Shown piece after piece: positions 1 through 9,918 of a DNA stretch of 64,000 bases. Origin of the DNA: Cephalotus follicularis (taxonomy: Eukaryota > Streptophyta > Magnoliopsida > Oxalidales > Cephalotaceae); assembly GCA_001972305.1 (NCBI GenBank), contig BDDD01002941.1, positions 87,137 through 151,136 of the forward strand. Direction: 5' to 3'. The notes below the pieces were generated by a model that did no database searches, was not told where the DNA came from, and saw nothing but the letters and a program-made list of their open reading frames with translations. The translations under genes and the position numbers were made by a program. Numbering within the stretch: position 1 is the stretch's first letter; each line of letters opens with the position of its first letter.

Positions 1-149
1 GAGCTCTCATCGGCCTCCTCTGCCGAGGAAGAGTAGACTAGCCACTCTTGGCGTACTAGGCAAAAAGCAATACCCTAGGCAGACTAGGGTGACATTTACA
101 AGTAGCGCAGAGAAGGTGAAGGTTTGCCTAGTTAGACCTTCCATGACAA
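1..149. other. Unclassified flank at the window edge
   Basis: No coding potential or recognisable element end is visible. The stretch is more GC-rich than the AT-rich EPRV DNA that follows and holds short self-complementary words such as CCCTAG and CTAGGG. It may be an LTR remnant cut by the window edge. Confidence 0.3.
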
Positions 150-900
150 TCAATATCCATATTTTTTAAAGAATTTGATTCTTTTTTGTAAATATTTTTC
201 TTGAAGGAAATCTTTTCCAATCAAACATTTGTTAATTTCAAATGGTTCATTAATTTTGATTTGTTCTTTTTTGTTTTCTTGTTGACTAATATAAATAGGT
301 AAATAGTTAAAAAACATAACATGAGACTTCATTTTAATCATAAACTCATACCATGCTACAAGTTTCAATTTCTTTAGGCAATGAATAAATATTTTCTTCT
401 TCAAAACAATTTTCAAAATGATTTTTATTTTTTAAATCGTTATCTTGTAAAATTTTCTCTTTTTCAAAATCTTTATCTTTTTTGTTATGTTGTTGACTAA
501 TATAAATTGGTAAATAGTCAAAAAACATAACATGAGCCTTTTTTTTATACAATTCATTTGTGCTCCTGAGTCTATTAGGGCAGTTATTTGAATTTTAAAA
601 GAATCTTGTATTGTGATGTTAATGTGCCATTTTTGATAAGTTATTTTTTCTTTTAAATGAATAATTTTGGTTGATGTTTCCTGTAAATTTTGTTTTGATG
701 AATTTTCAAATATTTGGAATATTTTTTGTAGTGTGTAGGTTGACTAGTTGATGTTGATGGTTCATCTTTTAATTTTAGTAATAAACTTGATTCTTTTTGT
801 TTGTTAGTATTTATCATACAAATAGTTTGTTTTTCAATATCTTGAATTTTTGGTATGTCATTTTTAATAATTCTTTCTGTTGAGATTAGTTTCTTCTCAG
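150..900 (-). pseudogene. EPRV fragment, coat-protein-like and protease regions (minus strand)
   Basis: On the minus strand this stretch matches the EPRV coding region seen on the plus strand near 9.3-10.4 kb. It contains the protein motif HVMFFNYLPIYISQQ, the related MFFDYLPIYISQQ, and DNA corresponding to the protease region. The order of the pieces differs from the more complete copy at 8.7-13 kb, so the locus is rearranged. The fossil copy is broken in several places. Assignment to a caulimovirid-like EPRV rests on similarity to that copy, which has a zinc knuckle, an aspartic protease and the beginning of an RT. Confidence 0.7.
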
Positions 901-1515
901 GGATCTCTTCTTCTCAAGAATTATTAAATAAAAAATTAATTAGACCTAGCAAATCGTTTTGAAACTGTGCAACATTTTATGTTAATCAAGGAATACAAAG
1001 ATCAGTCATAAATTATAAAACATTAAAAATTAGATTTTATACTCCATTTAGACGTTACAGACAAGTTACTATCTGTAACGAAGGTATTTGCATTAAACAA
1101 TCATTTATTCTAGTTAAAGATTTAGACATAGGAATAATCCTAGGTCAACCATTTTTAGAAATTATTAAACCATTTAAAGTAAAAACAAAAGGAATTACGA
1201 CAAAAATATTTCAACAAAAAATTCTATTTGCTTTCAATGAAAAACCTATTACTAAAGATATTAACCTCTTAAAAACATTTTCTTTAATTTGTGAACATTA
1301 TGTCAATTTAATAAAAACAAAAGAAAATCATTTGTATTTTATGAAATAAGAAGTATCAAATAAAAAACTTGAACAACATTTACAAACTTCACAAATTAGA
1401 GAAAAGATTAATTCATTAAAAAATAACATATTTAATAATTTTTGTTCAGATCTTCCCGATGCCTTTTGGCATAAGAAACGACATATGGTGTCCTTACCAT
1501 ATGAAAAATAACAGA
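900..1515 (+). pseudogene. EPRV fragment, protease to start of RT (plus strand)
   Basis: The strand switches near 900. The plus strand first shows a short RT-start stretch resembling ELLNKRLIRPS, then a protease-like stretch matching ICNEDICIKQSFILVKDLDI near 10.5 kb, followed by the region leading to RT up to about 1515. It is the same fossil family as 10459-11130, rearranged and broken. The junction with the minus-strand piece is an internal rearrangement typical of integrated pararetrovirus clusters. Confidence 0.7.
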
Positions 1516-1519
1516 TAAA

Positions 1520-1745
1520 GGGACTCAATGAATAGTAAATAGTAAACTCAATTAATAGTGAATAGTAAACTCAATGAATAGTGATCATAATAGTGAAAAC
1601 TCAATGAATAGTAATCATAATCGTAAAATAATACTTACTTGATCACTATTCATTGAGTTTACTAGTCACTATTCATTGAGTTTACTATTCACTATTCATT
1701 GAGTTTCACTATTCACTATTCATTGAGTTTCACTATTCATTAAAT
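1520..1745. repeat. Inverted array of ACTATTCATTGAGT repeats
   Basis: From about 1525 to 1620 the word ACTCAATGAATAGT recurs. From about 1640 to 1740 its reverse complement ACTATTCATTGAGT recurs with a spacing of roughly 16-33 bases. The two arms form a long imperfect palindrome within the EPRV leader. Related leaders at 13520-13650 and 15165-15225 carry only the second orientation. Confidence 0.8.
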
Positions 1746-1753
1746 AAAATTTT

Positions 1754-2044
1754 AACTTATCCATCGACATGATCGGTTAATCCGTCTGACAGTGTGGAGA
1801 AAGTTAATTTAAGTATTTTACTTATTTTGTTTAAGACCCATCGATAAGGACGGTTGTACCGCCTGACAGAGTAGTGGCTTAAATTTTAAATTCAGTCATT
1901 TACTTTCATTACTGAAAAGACCCATCTACATAGGACTGCGTCCTCTAGTGTGGTGTCTTTTCATTTAAATTAATGCAATTTACATTTAGCATTTGAAAAG
2001 GTCCATCTACATAGGACAACGTCCTGCTAGTGTGGAACCTTTTC
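1754..2044 (+). promoter_or_regulatory. EPRV leader, four tandem stem-loops
   Basis: Four hairpins lie at 1754-1805, 1831-1882, 1914-1962 and 1995-2044, with starts about 77-83 bases apart. Outer stems are AACTT/AAGTT, TTAAG/CTTAA, GAAAAGAC/GTCTTTTC and GAAAAGGT/ACCTTTTC. The last two have inner stems AGGAC/GTCCT with different three-base loops; the first two have CGG/CCG-type inner stems. Between the stems lie similar strands of the CCATCTACAT and CTAGTGTGG type. The array is upstream of the primer-binding site, so it should lie in the pregenomic RNA leader. The role is inferred; encapsidation or translation control are options. Confidence 0.65.
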
Positions 2045-2303
2045 CATTTCACTTCTTCATATCATTTGCTCTCAATTAATTTACTTTATTTCAGTAAATC
2101 ATTCCAGTTATCTGGTCCCCAATAATTTCAATTCATTTATATACTTTCAGTCACTATAATTAGTATTTCAATTCTGTATTTAAATTCCAGTCTTTGTTTG
2201 AAATTATATCTGCTTCTACTTTCTTCTTTAATTTTGGCTTTACTTTATCCCTTTATCTGTTATTTATCTTTGCTTAAATTGCTATCAGCTTCCGTTCCCC
2301 AAA

Positions 2304-2316
2304 TGGTATCAGAGCC
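2304..2316 (+). promoter_or_regulatory. EPRV primer-binding site (initiator Met tRNA)
   Basis: TGGTATCAGAGCC is complementary to the 3' end of plant initiator methionine tRNA, the minus-strand primer of Caulimoviridae. No LTR ends next to it, unlike the similar sites at 5167 and 27287, so it marks the conventional start of a pararetrovirus genome copy. Confidence 0.8.
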
Positions 2317-2414
2317 AAAATCCCTGGATAGTTTATGTCAGTCAATTAAGTTTTACAGCCTAAGTTTCTAAGCGTCTGGATAGGGTGCATCTGCACTAGA
2401 ACGATCGGTTTATA

Positions 2415-5163
2415 TGTAAGAACCGCAAATTCAATTCGTGAACATTGTAATAATAATTAATGAAATATGCACTTATTTGAATTTAATGTCCAATTATTAC
2501 AATTAAAATGATTGGCAATTTACTTGGGAGGAATTAGAATGCAATTTGGTGGAAATCCAGTAATTAAACCCTAATTTAATCCAGGACAGCCGACTGTCAT
2601 AGGGGAACAGTCGACTGCCTGATTCGTGTAATGTCCAGTCGACTACCACATGCATCCAGTCGACTGTAAATTCGATAGAACATGTGTCTGTGCAGGTGTC
2701 AAGCTGAGTTTAGGCGTGGCAATTAATGGGACAAGTGTCCTAAGCGGTCATGACATGCAAACTGATGCCTTGCATGTCCTCTGTACCTCTGCAAGATTGC
2801 AGATCCTGCAATTACATGAATCAAGAAAGAAAGATAAGAAAACATGACATGTGAGGGAGAGAAGGAAAGATGAGAAATGTGGAACAAATGATTCTCTGGC
2901 AAATCCGTGGCTATATCATCTGAATGTGATTGTATTGAGAGTGTTAGAAACACTGAAATTGAAGAGAATTGCTGTGGAATTGAAGGAGCTTGCATCAAGA
3001 ATTGGAAATTTCATGCTTGAAGTTGGAAACTTTTGGAGTGAGTGAACAAGGAACTCAAGCTTGTGTCTACTCCTGGTAAGTTCAATCCGAACCCTCTGAT
3101 ATGTGTTGATAAGATCACCATAAGGATGTTAATCTTCTGTTAACATGGTTAAGTTAACAAGGTTATAGAATGGAAATGGGAATTGTAAATGGAAACCAAA
3201 ATGGAATGTAACTTGGTTCAAGTAATGGGATGTTAATCTCTAAACTGATTGAGGGTTGTTATTAGTTGATTGTTATAACTACTGAATTACCTAAGTACAC
3301 ATTTACATCTTCTGCCAACATTAAAAACAAAGAATCCGAAATTGAATGGTGTTGGTTTAGATCAAAAAGGAAGTAGTAAATGGAAATGAAAACTTAGGGA
3401 GAGGATGATTGAGCTGCTGTTATGTTATAGCTGTCAGGGAATTACTACAACTGATACATGTGTTTATAACATGCATGCATAGATTGAATTGCTAAGATTA
3501 AAAGGAATTGATTGGGAAAGCTTGGAAAGAGACTTTGGAAGCTTTAAAGAGAAAGATCATTCAATTGATCTTGGGATAGCAAATTGAGGTAGGGGTAATG
3601 AATGTTATGGAAGATATATTATGCATATAGTGTATATCTACTTTCTGCATTAATTACATGTGTTTAAAATGATTGGAACTGAAATTGCATTGCATTCACT
3701 GTTCTGCTGCATTTATGGGCAAAAACAGTCGACTGTCATCTAAAACAGTCAACTGCATAGTTTATCCAGTCGACTGCCAAACCCCACCAGTCGACTACAC
3801 AACCCAACAGCCGACTGGTTCTTGAGAACAGCCGACTGTTCTGGGGAATTTTTCTGGTATAAGTACATCAAGGCCTCCAATCGAAATGTAATTAGCTTGG
3901 CCTTCACATGGATGATTAGAAAATCAATCCTGGCCTTATACACAATTACATACCAATATTGAACAACATACACACTTAATTGTGCAAATTGCATATGAAT
4001 GACTATGAGATATTGATCCGTTGTGATTCTTTGAATTACTTCTGCCAATTGTTAATGTTGCTGTTGAAATGTTACTACTGTATATGCTACCATTAGTCTA
4101 GTATATACTGTTTTGGTGTCACTAACACCACCAACCCTTGTATTTCAACAATTGAAACCGATATGGGCTAAGTACCCAATTTTTGATATGCATTCGTTCA
4201 CAAATGCAAACCTAATGATTTTCCTCCTATGAGAGGTACTATATATTTGTTCTCTAAAAGAGGACCACTAATGAATAGAGATCGTTTTCCTCTGAAGAGA
4301 TATACGATAAATGACTTGTTATACGTTTCTACAGAAACCACTTTTATATTGCATATTGATGATATATGTAATATTATTATTGAATTGAATGAATTGTTTG
4401 TCTATGTTCCCGCCGTAGTTAGTGATGGAGGATATCACTGGTTACGGATGTGATCCTGGGTGCCAGGAGTTGGACAGAGTATCACCCACGTATCTGCCTT
4501 GCAGATTTTATTTTTTTACACTACCCGCCAACGCCGGTAGTAAATGTTACCTACCTATCATCCTCGGAGGGAAGGTGATAGTTAGGTGGTGAACCATTGG
4601 TGCTAGGAGGTAAAGATCGGTGACACCCAAAACATAGTTGAATTGATTGTACCCTTGTGCGGTATTCTTGCATACGGATTGTTTATGGCCACTTGGAATG
4701 ATTGCTGATATATTGGCTAATTCAAAATGTCATTTTTGATATAAACTGTCATACATATTGCATTTATATATTCCTTAGCATGCATTATCTTACTACTTAG
4801 CCAAGTGAGGACAACGGCTAACCCCCCTAAAGTTTCAGATTAGTGAAGACTGGGAGCGGAGGCGGAAGTTGGAGAGCTTCTACTTTTGTCGCTTTAAGGT
4901 TGTTATTTCTTTTAATGTGTTGTAATGAACGAACGAATCATGCCTCGTTTACTTGTTGTATTCCTTATGTTAAGGATAATTGTGATTGTACCAGCACGTA
5001 GTATAGGATGCGTGCGGATGACTTGAAATTTTTATATATTCCGGCTTATTGACTACTTCCGCATATTGTTATTTTACTTAATGAATTGCTGGAATGTATG
5101 TTTAATACTGATACAACCATATATGTTGTCTTATGGTAAGTGAACGAAAAACGGGGTGTGACA
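2415..5163 (+). repeat. 5' LTR of the Tekay-like element
   Basis: This 2.75-kb LTR matches 7893-8561 at both ends but is about four times longer than its partner. It carries two clusters of CAGTCGACTG or CAGCCGACTG words (about 2585-2670 and 3725-3840), a TATA-like TATATATT near 4238, and the sequence CAAGTGAGGACAACGGCTAA near 4803 in the position where related LTRs have a conserved segment. Small open frames inside it are not convincing genes. Confidence 0.9.
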
Positions 5164-5166
5164 GCA

Positions 5167-5178
5167 TGGTATCAGAGC
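5167..5178 (+). promoter_or_regulatory. Primer-binding site, Tekay-like element
   Basis: TGGTATCAGAGC starts three bases after the 5' LTR end and is complementary to the 3' end of initiator Met tRNA, the usual primer of chromoviruses. Confidence 0.9.
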
Positions 5179-5269
5179 ATATTCCATATATGCTAGCTGG
5201 GATAAGTTTCTCAGAAATTAAGTGGAACTGTTTCCTAATGATTATGTCATTCCATATAGGAAACAGAAT

Positions 5270-5870
5270 GTACTTGCGAAGTGGTAGACGGGTAAGGCGT
5301 GGAGCCGACGAGGAGAGTAACGCTCCGCCAGTACCTGAAGATGTTCCACCGATGGATGAAGGAGTGAATATTCCTCCAGCGCGTGAAGAAAGGAGTAACT
5401 TTGATCGCATGATTGATCTCTTTCAACAGCAGATTCAAGCTAATGCGGCAAACATGGAACAGATGACCGATATGATCCGGCAATATATGATCACTAGTGT
5501 TTCTCACATGAAGGAAAGACAGCGATGGTATGTTCCAGCACAACATGTTGGACAACGTTCTGGACGGTCTAGGCAAACTTCCAAACAGCCTCGGCAGACT
5601 GCTACTAGAGATACTTCTCACTCAAGGGCTCCTACCCGACGTGGTCACCGAATTTTGGAGGATGTAGCTTTTGTGGTCTTCCAAATCATGAGGAAATTGA
5701 GTGCTGGAAGAAGGCAGGGAAGTGCCTGAGGTGTGGTTCATCTGATCATCATGTGAAAGGGTGTTTCCGCAGGAAAACTCAACCGAGGAATGATGGAGCT
5801 AGTGGAAGTGGCACGGCTGTACAACCGCGAGGAGACTTGGGCAAAAGCATCATGCAAGGTAAAGTTATAC
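5270..5870 (+). pseudogene. Gag remnant with two zinc knuckles
   Basis: The frame around 5270-5729 starts MYLRSGRRVRRG and continues with a helical, methionine- and glutamine-rich stretch typical of the chromovirus gag N-terminus. Just downstream, around 5650-5775, two CX2CX4HX4C knuckles are visible (CSFCGLPNHEEIEC and CLRCGSSDHHVKGC). Tekay gags commonly carry such knuckles. Much of the central capsid part is absent. The fossil gene is broken. Confidence 0.8.
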
Positions 5871-5909
5871 TTAACCACTAAGATATAACTGATATGTGAT
5901 ATATAAATG

Positions 5910-7030
5910 CTGGTATGGTAATTGACCTTGGGGTCACAAATGCATTCATTGCATCACATTTCTGTATGACTTGCATAGTGTCACTGTTTGTTTATATATG
6001 TAATGGGAGACGAATGGTCCAACTAGCGACTTCCTGCTGAACAATGCGAGAATCGATAATGGCGCGATCTCGATATCGAGAGTTCAGTGTCGAAAGATGA
6101 TCTGGGACTCCTCCTATATCCAGAACACCATACCAAATGGCCTCTGCTGAACAGGAAGAGTTGAAGGTTCAATTTCAGGATTATCTTGATAAGGCTTTAT
6201 CGTACCGAGTGCATCACCGTGGGGAGCACCAATTCTGTTCGTAAAGGAAGGATGGATCGATGCGGCTATGCATTGGTTACAGACTACTAGACCAAGTGAC
6301 TGGGAAGAACAAGTATCCTCTGCCACATATTGAGGAATTGTTCGACCAATTGCAAGGCTCAACTGTATTCTCCAAACTTGACCTGAGGACAGGTTATCAT
6401 CAGTTGAGAATCCAAAAAGGTGATGTGGAGGAAAAACACATTCGAACCAGACATGGGCACTACGAGTTGATAGTGTCGTTGGTTGACTAATGCACCTGCA
6501 GCCGATATGTCTGATGAACAGAATATTCCAACCTTATCTTGATCAGTTCGTTGTGATATTTAGATGACATTCTGATCTAACCAGAGAGCGTTGGGGAACA
6601 CATGCAGTACTTGAAGATGGTATTGCAGATACTACGGAAAAGATAGCTGTACGCCAAATTCAGCCAGTGCGAATTTTGGCTGGATCATGCGACTTTCCTA
6701 AGTCACATAGTGTCAAGTGAAGAATCGTCAGTGGACTCCTCGAGGATTGAAAGCGTTGTTGATTGGCCCCAACCGAGGAACGTTACGGAGATTCGTAGTT
6801 TCTTTGAATTAGTTGGCATTACCGGTGGGTAATGAGTGTTTTACTGTTTGTACTGATGCTTCTGGGAAAGGACTGGGATGCGTTCCTACGCAACATGGTA
6901 GGGCGATTGCATACGCATCAAAGAAGTTAAGCCGTACGAGGAAAGTTATTCCGTACATGATCCTGAGTTGACAGCCACAGCGTTTGTCTTGCAGAAATGG
7001 AGGCACTATACCTATGGGGCTCAGTTTGAG
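5910..7030 (+). pseudogene. Protease, RT and RNase H remnants of the Tekay-like element
   Basis: A faint protease-like stretch lies near 5915-5960. A Ty3-type RT segment spans 6260-6490, with [14 protein letters not shown] followed by [16 protein letters not shown]. Around 6840-6935 an RNase H stretch reads FTVCTDASGKGLGCV with AIAYASKKL, the standard chromovirus pattern. The YxDD region lies in poorly preserved DNA near 6540-6580. The region is much shorter than a working pol and is broken many times. Confidence 0.8.
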
Positions 7031-7098
7031 ATCTTTGCTGACTAAGAGTTTAAGATATTTGTTTTCCAGAAGAACCCAACGGGGGACAGAGACGATGA

Positions 7099-7856
7099 GT
7101 GGTATTCCTTAATAACTACAACTGCCACATTCAATACCACCCGGAAAAGGCAAACGTAAAGAGCGTTGCGCTGAGACGCAAGGTGATGATTGCTGGAACA
7201 ACGGGTTCACAGTGGGAACTATTGAAGTGGTTTCAGAAACGGAAATCCGCTAATGGTCTTCCAGGAAGTTGTTGTGACAAGTATGAGGGCACAACCGGAG
7301 CTTCTGGAGCATATTCTGAATACTCAGTATAGCGATTCTGAATTGTGCAGTATCCGTGAGGACCGAGACTCTGAACCTGAGTTTTCCGTTCTTACTAATG
7401 ACATATTGAGGTTCCCGGAAAGGATAAGTGTTCCGGATGACGAGGGCATCAAGGATGAGCTACCGCAACAAGCTCACCAGTCGAACTATAGTATCCACCC
7501 AGGAAGTATCAAGATGTGGCACAACCTGGAAAAGAGTTCCTTGTGGAGCGATAGGAAACGGGGAATTACTGAAGATGTAGCAAGATGTTGACCGGTCGGC
7601 AAGAGAAAGCTGAACATCAGAATTCTGATATAATGCTATAATCTCTGCCAATAGTTGAAAAGAAGTGGGAGCATTTGACCATGGACTTGTATCATAATTG
7701 CCGAAGTGACAATGGATCGAATGAAAAGGGTATTGAGGAACGAGACCATTCCAATGGTAAAAATGCTGTGAAGTTTCACGGAGCTGAGGAAGCTACGTGG
7801 GAACGTGAGGATGAAATGATAGAGACATTTCCACCCTTGTTCGGGATGTAAGATCT
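7099..7856 (+). pseudogene. RNase H end, integrase remnant and chromodomain-like tail
   Basis: The frame at 7099-7332 begins NNYNCHIQYHPEKANV, the segment between RNase H and integrase in Ty3 elements. Near 7665 the words WEHLTMDLY match the start of the integrase core. The end (about 7765-7855) reads VKFHGAEEATWEREDEM and then FPPLFGM, the C-terminal chromodomain of Tekay/Del integrases, which is thought to bind modified histones. Most of the integrase core is not present. It is a broken fossil. Confidence 0.75.
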
Positions 7857-7870
7857 AAATTCGAGGACGA

Positions 7871-7892
7871 ATTTTGTTTAAGGAGGGAGGAA
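7871..7892 (+). promoter_or_regulatory. Polypurine tract, Tekay-like element
   Basis: AAGGAGGGAGGAA directly precedes the 3' LTR and follows the GAGGACGAATTTTG stretch common before Tekay-type 3' LTRs. It would prime plus-strand synthesis. Confidence 0.85.
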
Positions 7893-8561
7893 TGTAAGAA
7901 CCGCAAATTCAATTCGTGAACATTGTAATAATAATTAATGAAATGTGCACTTATTTGAATTTAATGTTCAATTATTACAATTAAAATGATTGGCAATTTA
8001 CTTGGGAGGAATTAGAATGCAATTTGGTGGAAATCCACTAATTAAACCCTAATTTAATCCAGGACAGCCGACTGTCATAGGGGAAAAGTCGACTGCCTGA
8101 TTCGTGTAATGTCCAGTCAACTGCCACATGCATACAGTCGACTGTAAATTCGACAGAACATGTGTCTGTGCAGGTGTCAAGCTGAGTTTAGGCGTGGCAA
8201 TTAATGGGACGAGTGTCCTAAGCGGTCATGACATGCAAACTGATGCCTTGCATGTCCTCTGTACCTCTGCAAGATTGCAGATCCTGCAATTACATGAATC
8301 AAGAAAGTTTTAATGTGTTGTAATGAACGAACGAATCATGCTTCGTTTACTTGTTGTATTCCTTATGTTAAGGATAATTGTGATTGTACCCGCACGTAGT
8401 ATGGGATGCGTGCGGATGACTTGAAATTTTTATATATTCCGGCTTATTGACTGCTTCCGCATATTGTTATTTTACTTAATGAATTGCTGGAATGTATGTT
8501 TAATACTGATACCACCATATATGTTGTCTTATGGTAAGTGAACGAAAAACGGGGTGTGACA
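7893..8561 (+). repeat. 3' LTR of the Tekay-like element
   Basis: This 669-bp LTR shares both ends with the 2.75-kb 5' LTR and retains one CAGTCGACTG cluster (about 8065-8150). The target duplication TTATA follows at 8562-8566, after which EPRV sequence resumes. Confidence 0.9.
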
Positions 8562-8566
8562 TTATA

Positions 8567-9896
8567 GTTGTAAGAGAATTGGGGTGATAGGACAGACGGA
8601 GTATAAGTCCCAGTAGATCATCGAAACACTCTTAGTGCGCTAGAGGGATCAATTTATTTGCACGTAGTGAAACTAAAACTTTAAAAATTAATTAACATGA
8701 ATAAATTATACAGAGCTATGTCTTTGAAATCATATAGTGATTCAGAAACTAGTAATAATTCAAATAGAGATAAAGAATTAGATGAAAGAGTAAAACAAAG
8801 ACAAAATTGAAAACCTCAAAAGATTTCAAATGCAGAGAAAATAGATTGGAAACCTCAAAAGATTTCAAACAAAGAGAAAATAGAGGAAAAAGAAAATTTG
8901 CAAAAACCAAATAAAAAAGTGTATCATTGTTATTTTTGTGGATTATGTAATCATGTTAGAAAAGATTGTCACAATAAATAAAAAATTGGAAACCTAGAAC
9001 CTAAAATTTCTTCAAATTTAGAAACAAACTCTGAAAAAGGACTCTAAATAAATTAAATAAATAAATCATTTGAAATCAATAAAGATCTGATTAGAAAAAA
9101 ATTTCTACAAGAAAAATATTTGCAAAAAAGAAACATATTCTTTGAAATTTATTCTAAGCATGAACAAAACGGTATTCGAACTGCATGGTATGAGTTTATG
9201 ATTAAAATCAAGTCTCATGTTATGTTTTTTAACTATTTACCTATTTATATTAGTCAACAAGAAAATAAAAAATAAAAAATAAAAAATAATGAACCATTTG
9301 AAATTAACAAATGTTTGATTGGAAAAGATTTCCTTCAAAAAAAATATTTACAAAAAAGAATCAAATTCTTTAAAAAATATTCTGAAGAAGAACAAAATAA
9401 TATTCCAAAACCATGGTATGAGCTCATGATTACGATCAAGGCTCGTGTTATGTTTTTTGACTATTTACCAATTTATATTAGTCAACAACATAACAACAAA
9501 GATAAAGATTTTGAAAAAGAGAAAATTTTACAAGATAACGATTTAAAAAATAAAAATCATTTTGAAAATTATTTTGAAGAAGAAAATATTTATTCATTGC
9601 CTAAAGAAATTGAAACTTGTATTGGGTTTAATGAACCAATTTCCAAAAAAGAAATTGAATGTTTTCAACATCCAAATTCTGATATTCAAATTCAAAAAAT
9701 TAACAATTCTTCTTTAAATTCTGAACAAGAATTTAATGAATCTAAAATTAATATTAAACAAGAAAAATTTTTAGAAAACAATATTATAAATTTAAAAAAA
9801 GAAAATAAACATTTTCTTATAAAAGGAATTACTAGTACAAAAAATCAAGAAATTAAAATAAATCATCAAAATAATGAAAAAAAACTATTTGTATGA
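8567..9896 (+). pseudogene. EPRV coat-protein-like region with zinc knuckle and internal duplication
   Basis: A short frame starts at 8698 (MNKLYRAMSLKSYSDSETS). Near 8930-8975 the stretch CYFCGLCNHVRKDC is a CX2CX4HX4C knuckle like that of caulimovirid coat proteins. Two homologous blocks of about 65-70 residues follow (about 9060-9260 and 9290-9490), each with an FLQ.KYLQKR motif and ending in YLPIYISQQ. Downstream the sequence is lysine-, asparagine- and glutamate-rich, to 9896. Function as capsid is inferred from the knuckle and position ahead of the protease. The fossil is broken a few times. Confidence 0.65.
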
Positions 9897-9918
9897 TAAA
9901 TATTGACAAACAAAAGGA

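Larger units (their letters stand above)
2410..8566 (+). mobile_element. Tekay/Del-like chromovirus (Ty3/gypsy) inside the EPRV
   Basis: LTRs at 2415-5163 and 7893-8561 begin TGTAAGAACC and end GTGTGACA. The 5-base target duplication TTATA lies at 2410-2414 and 8562-8566. Between them are a Met-tRNA primer site, gag with two zinc knuckles, an RT and RNase H remnant, an integrase end with a chromodomain-like tail, and a polypurine tract. The interior is about 2.7 kb against roughly 4.5-5 kb in full-length relatives, and is broken many times. Shared LTR parts differ by about 2 percent by eye, suggesting insertion on the order of a million years ago. Confidence 0.9.

Noticed and set aside
1754-2044. 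Hammerhead or other small self-cleaving ribozyme in the EPRV leader
   Set aside because: The hairpins lack the hammerhead core (CUGAnGA with GAAA), and I could not match another ribozyme class by eye.
2650-3045. Short frames within the 2.75-kb LTR, repeated at 8128-8313
   Set aside because: The repeat is explained by the paired LTRs; the peptides have no domain.
4229-4453. Small host peptide in the LTR around 4.2-4.45 kb
   Set aside because: No homology recognised and it spans the likely promoter region of the LTR.
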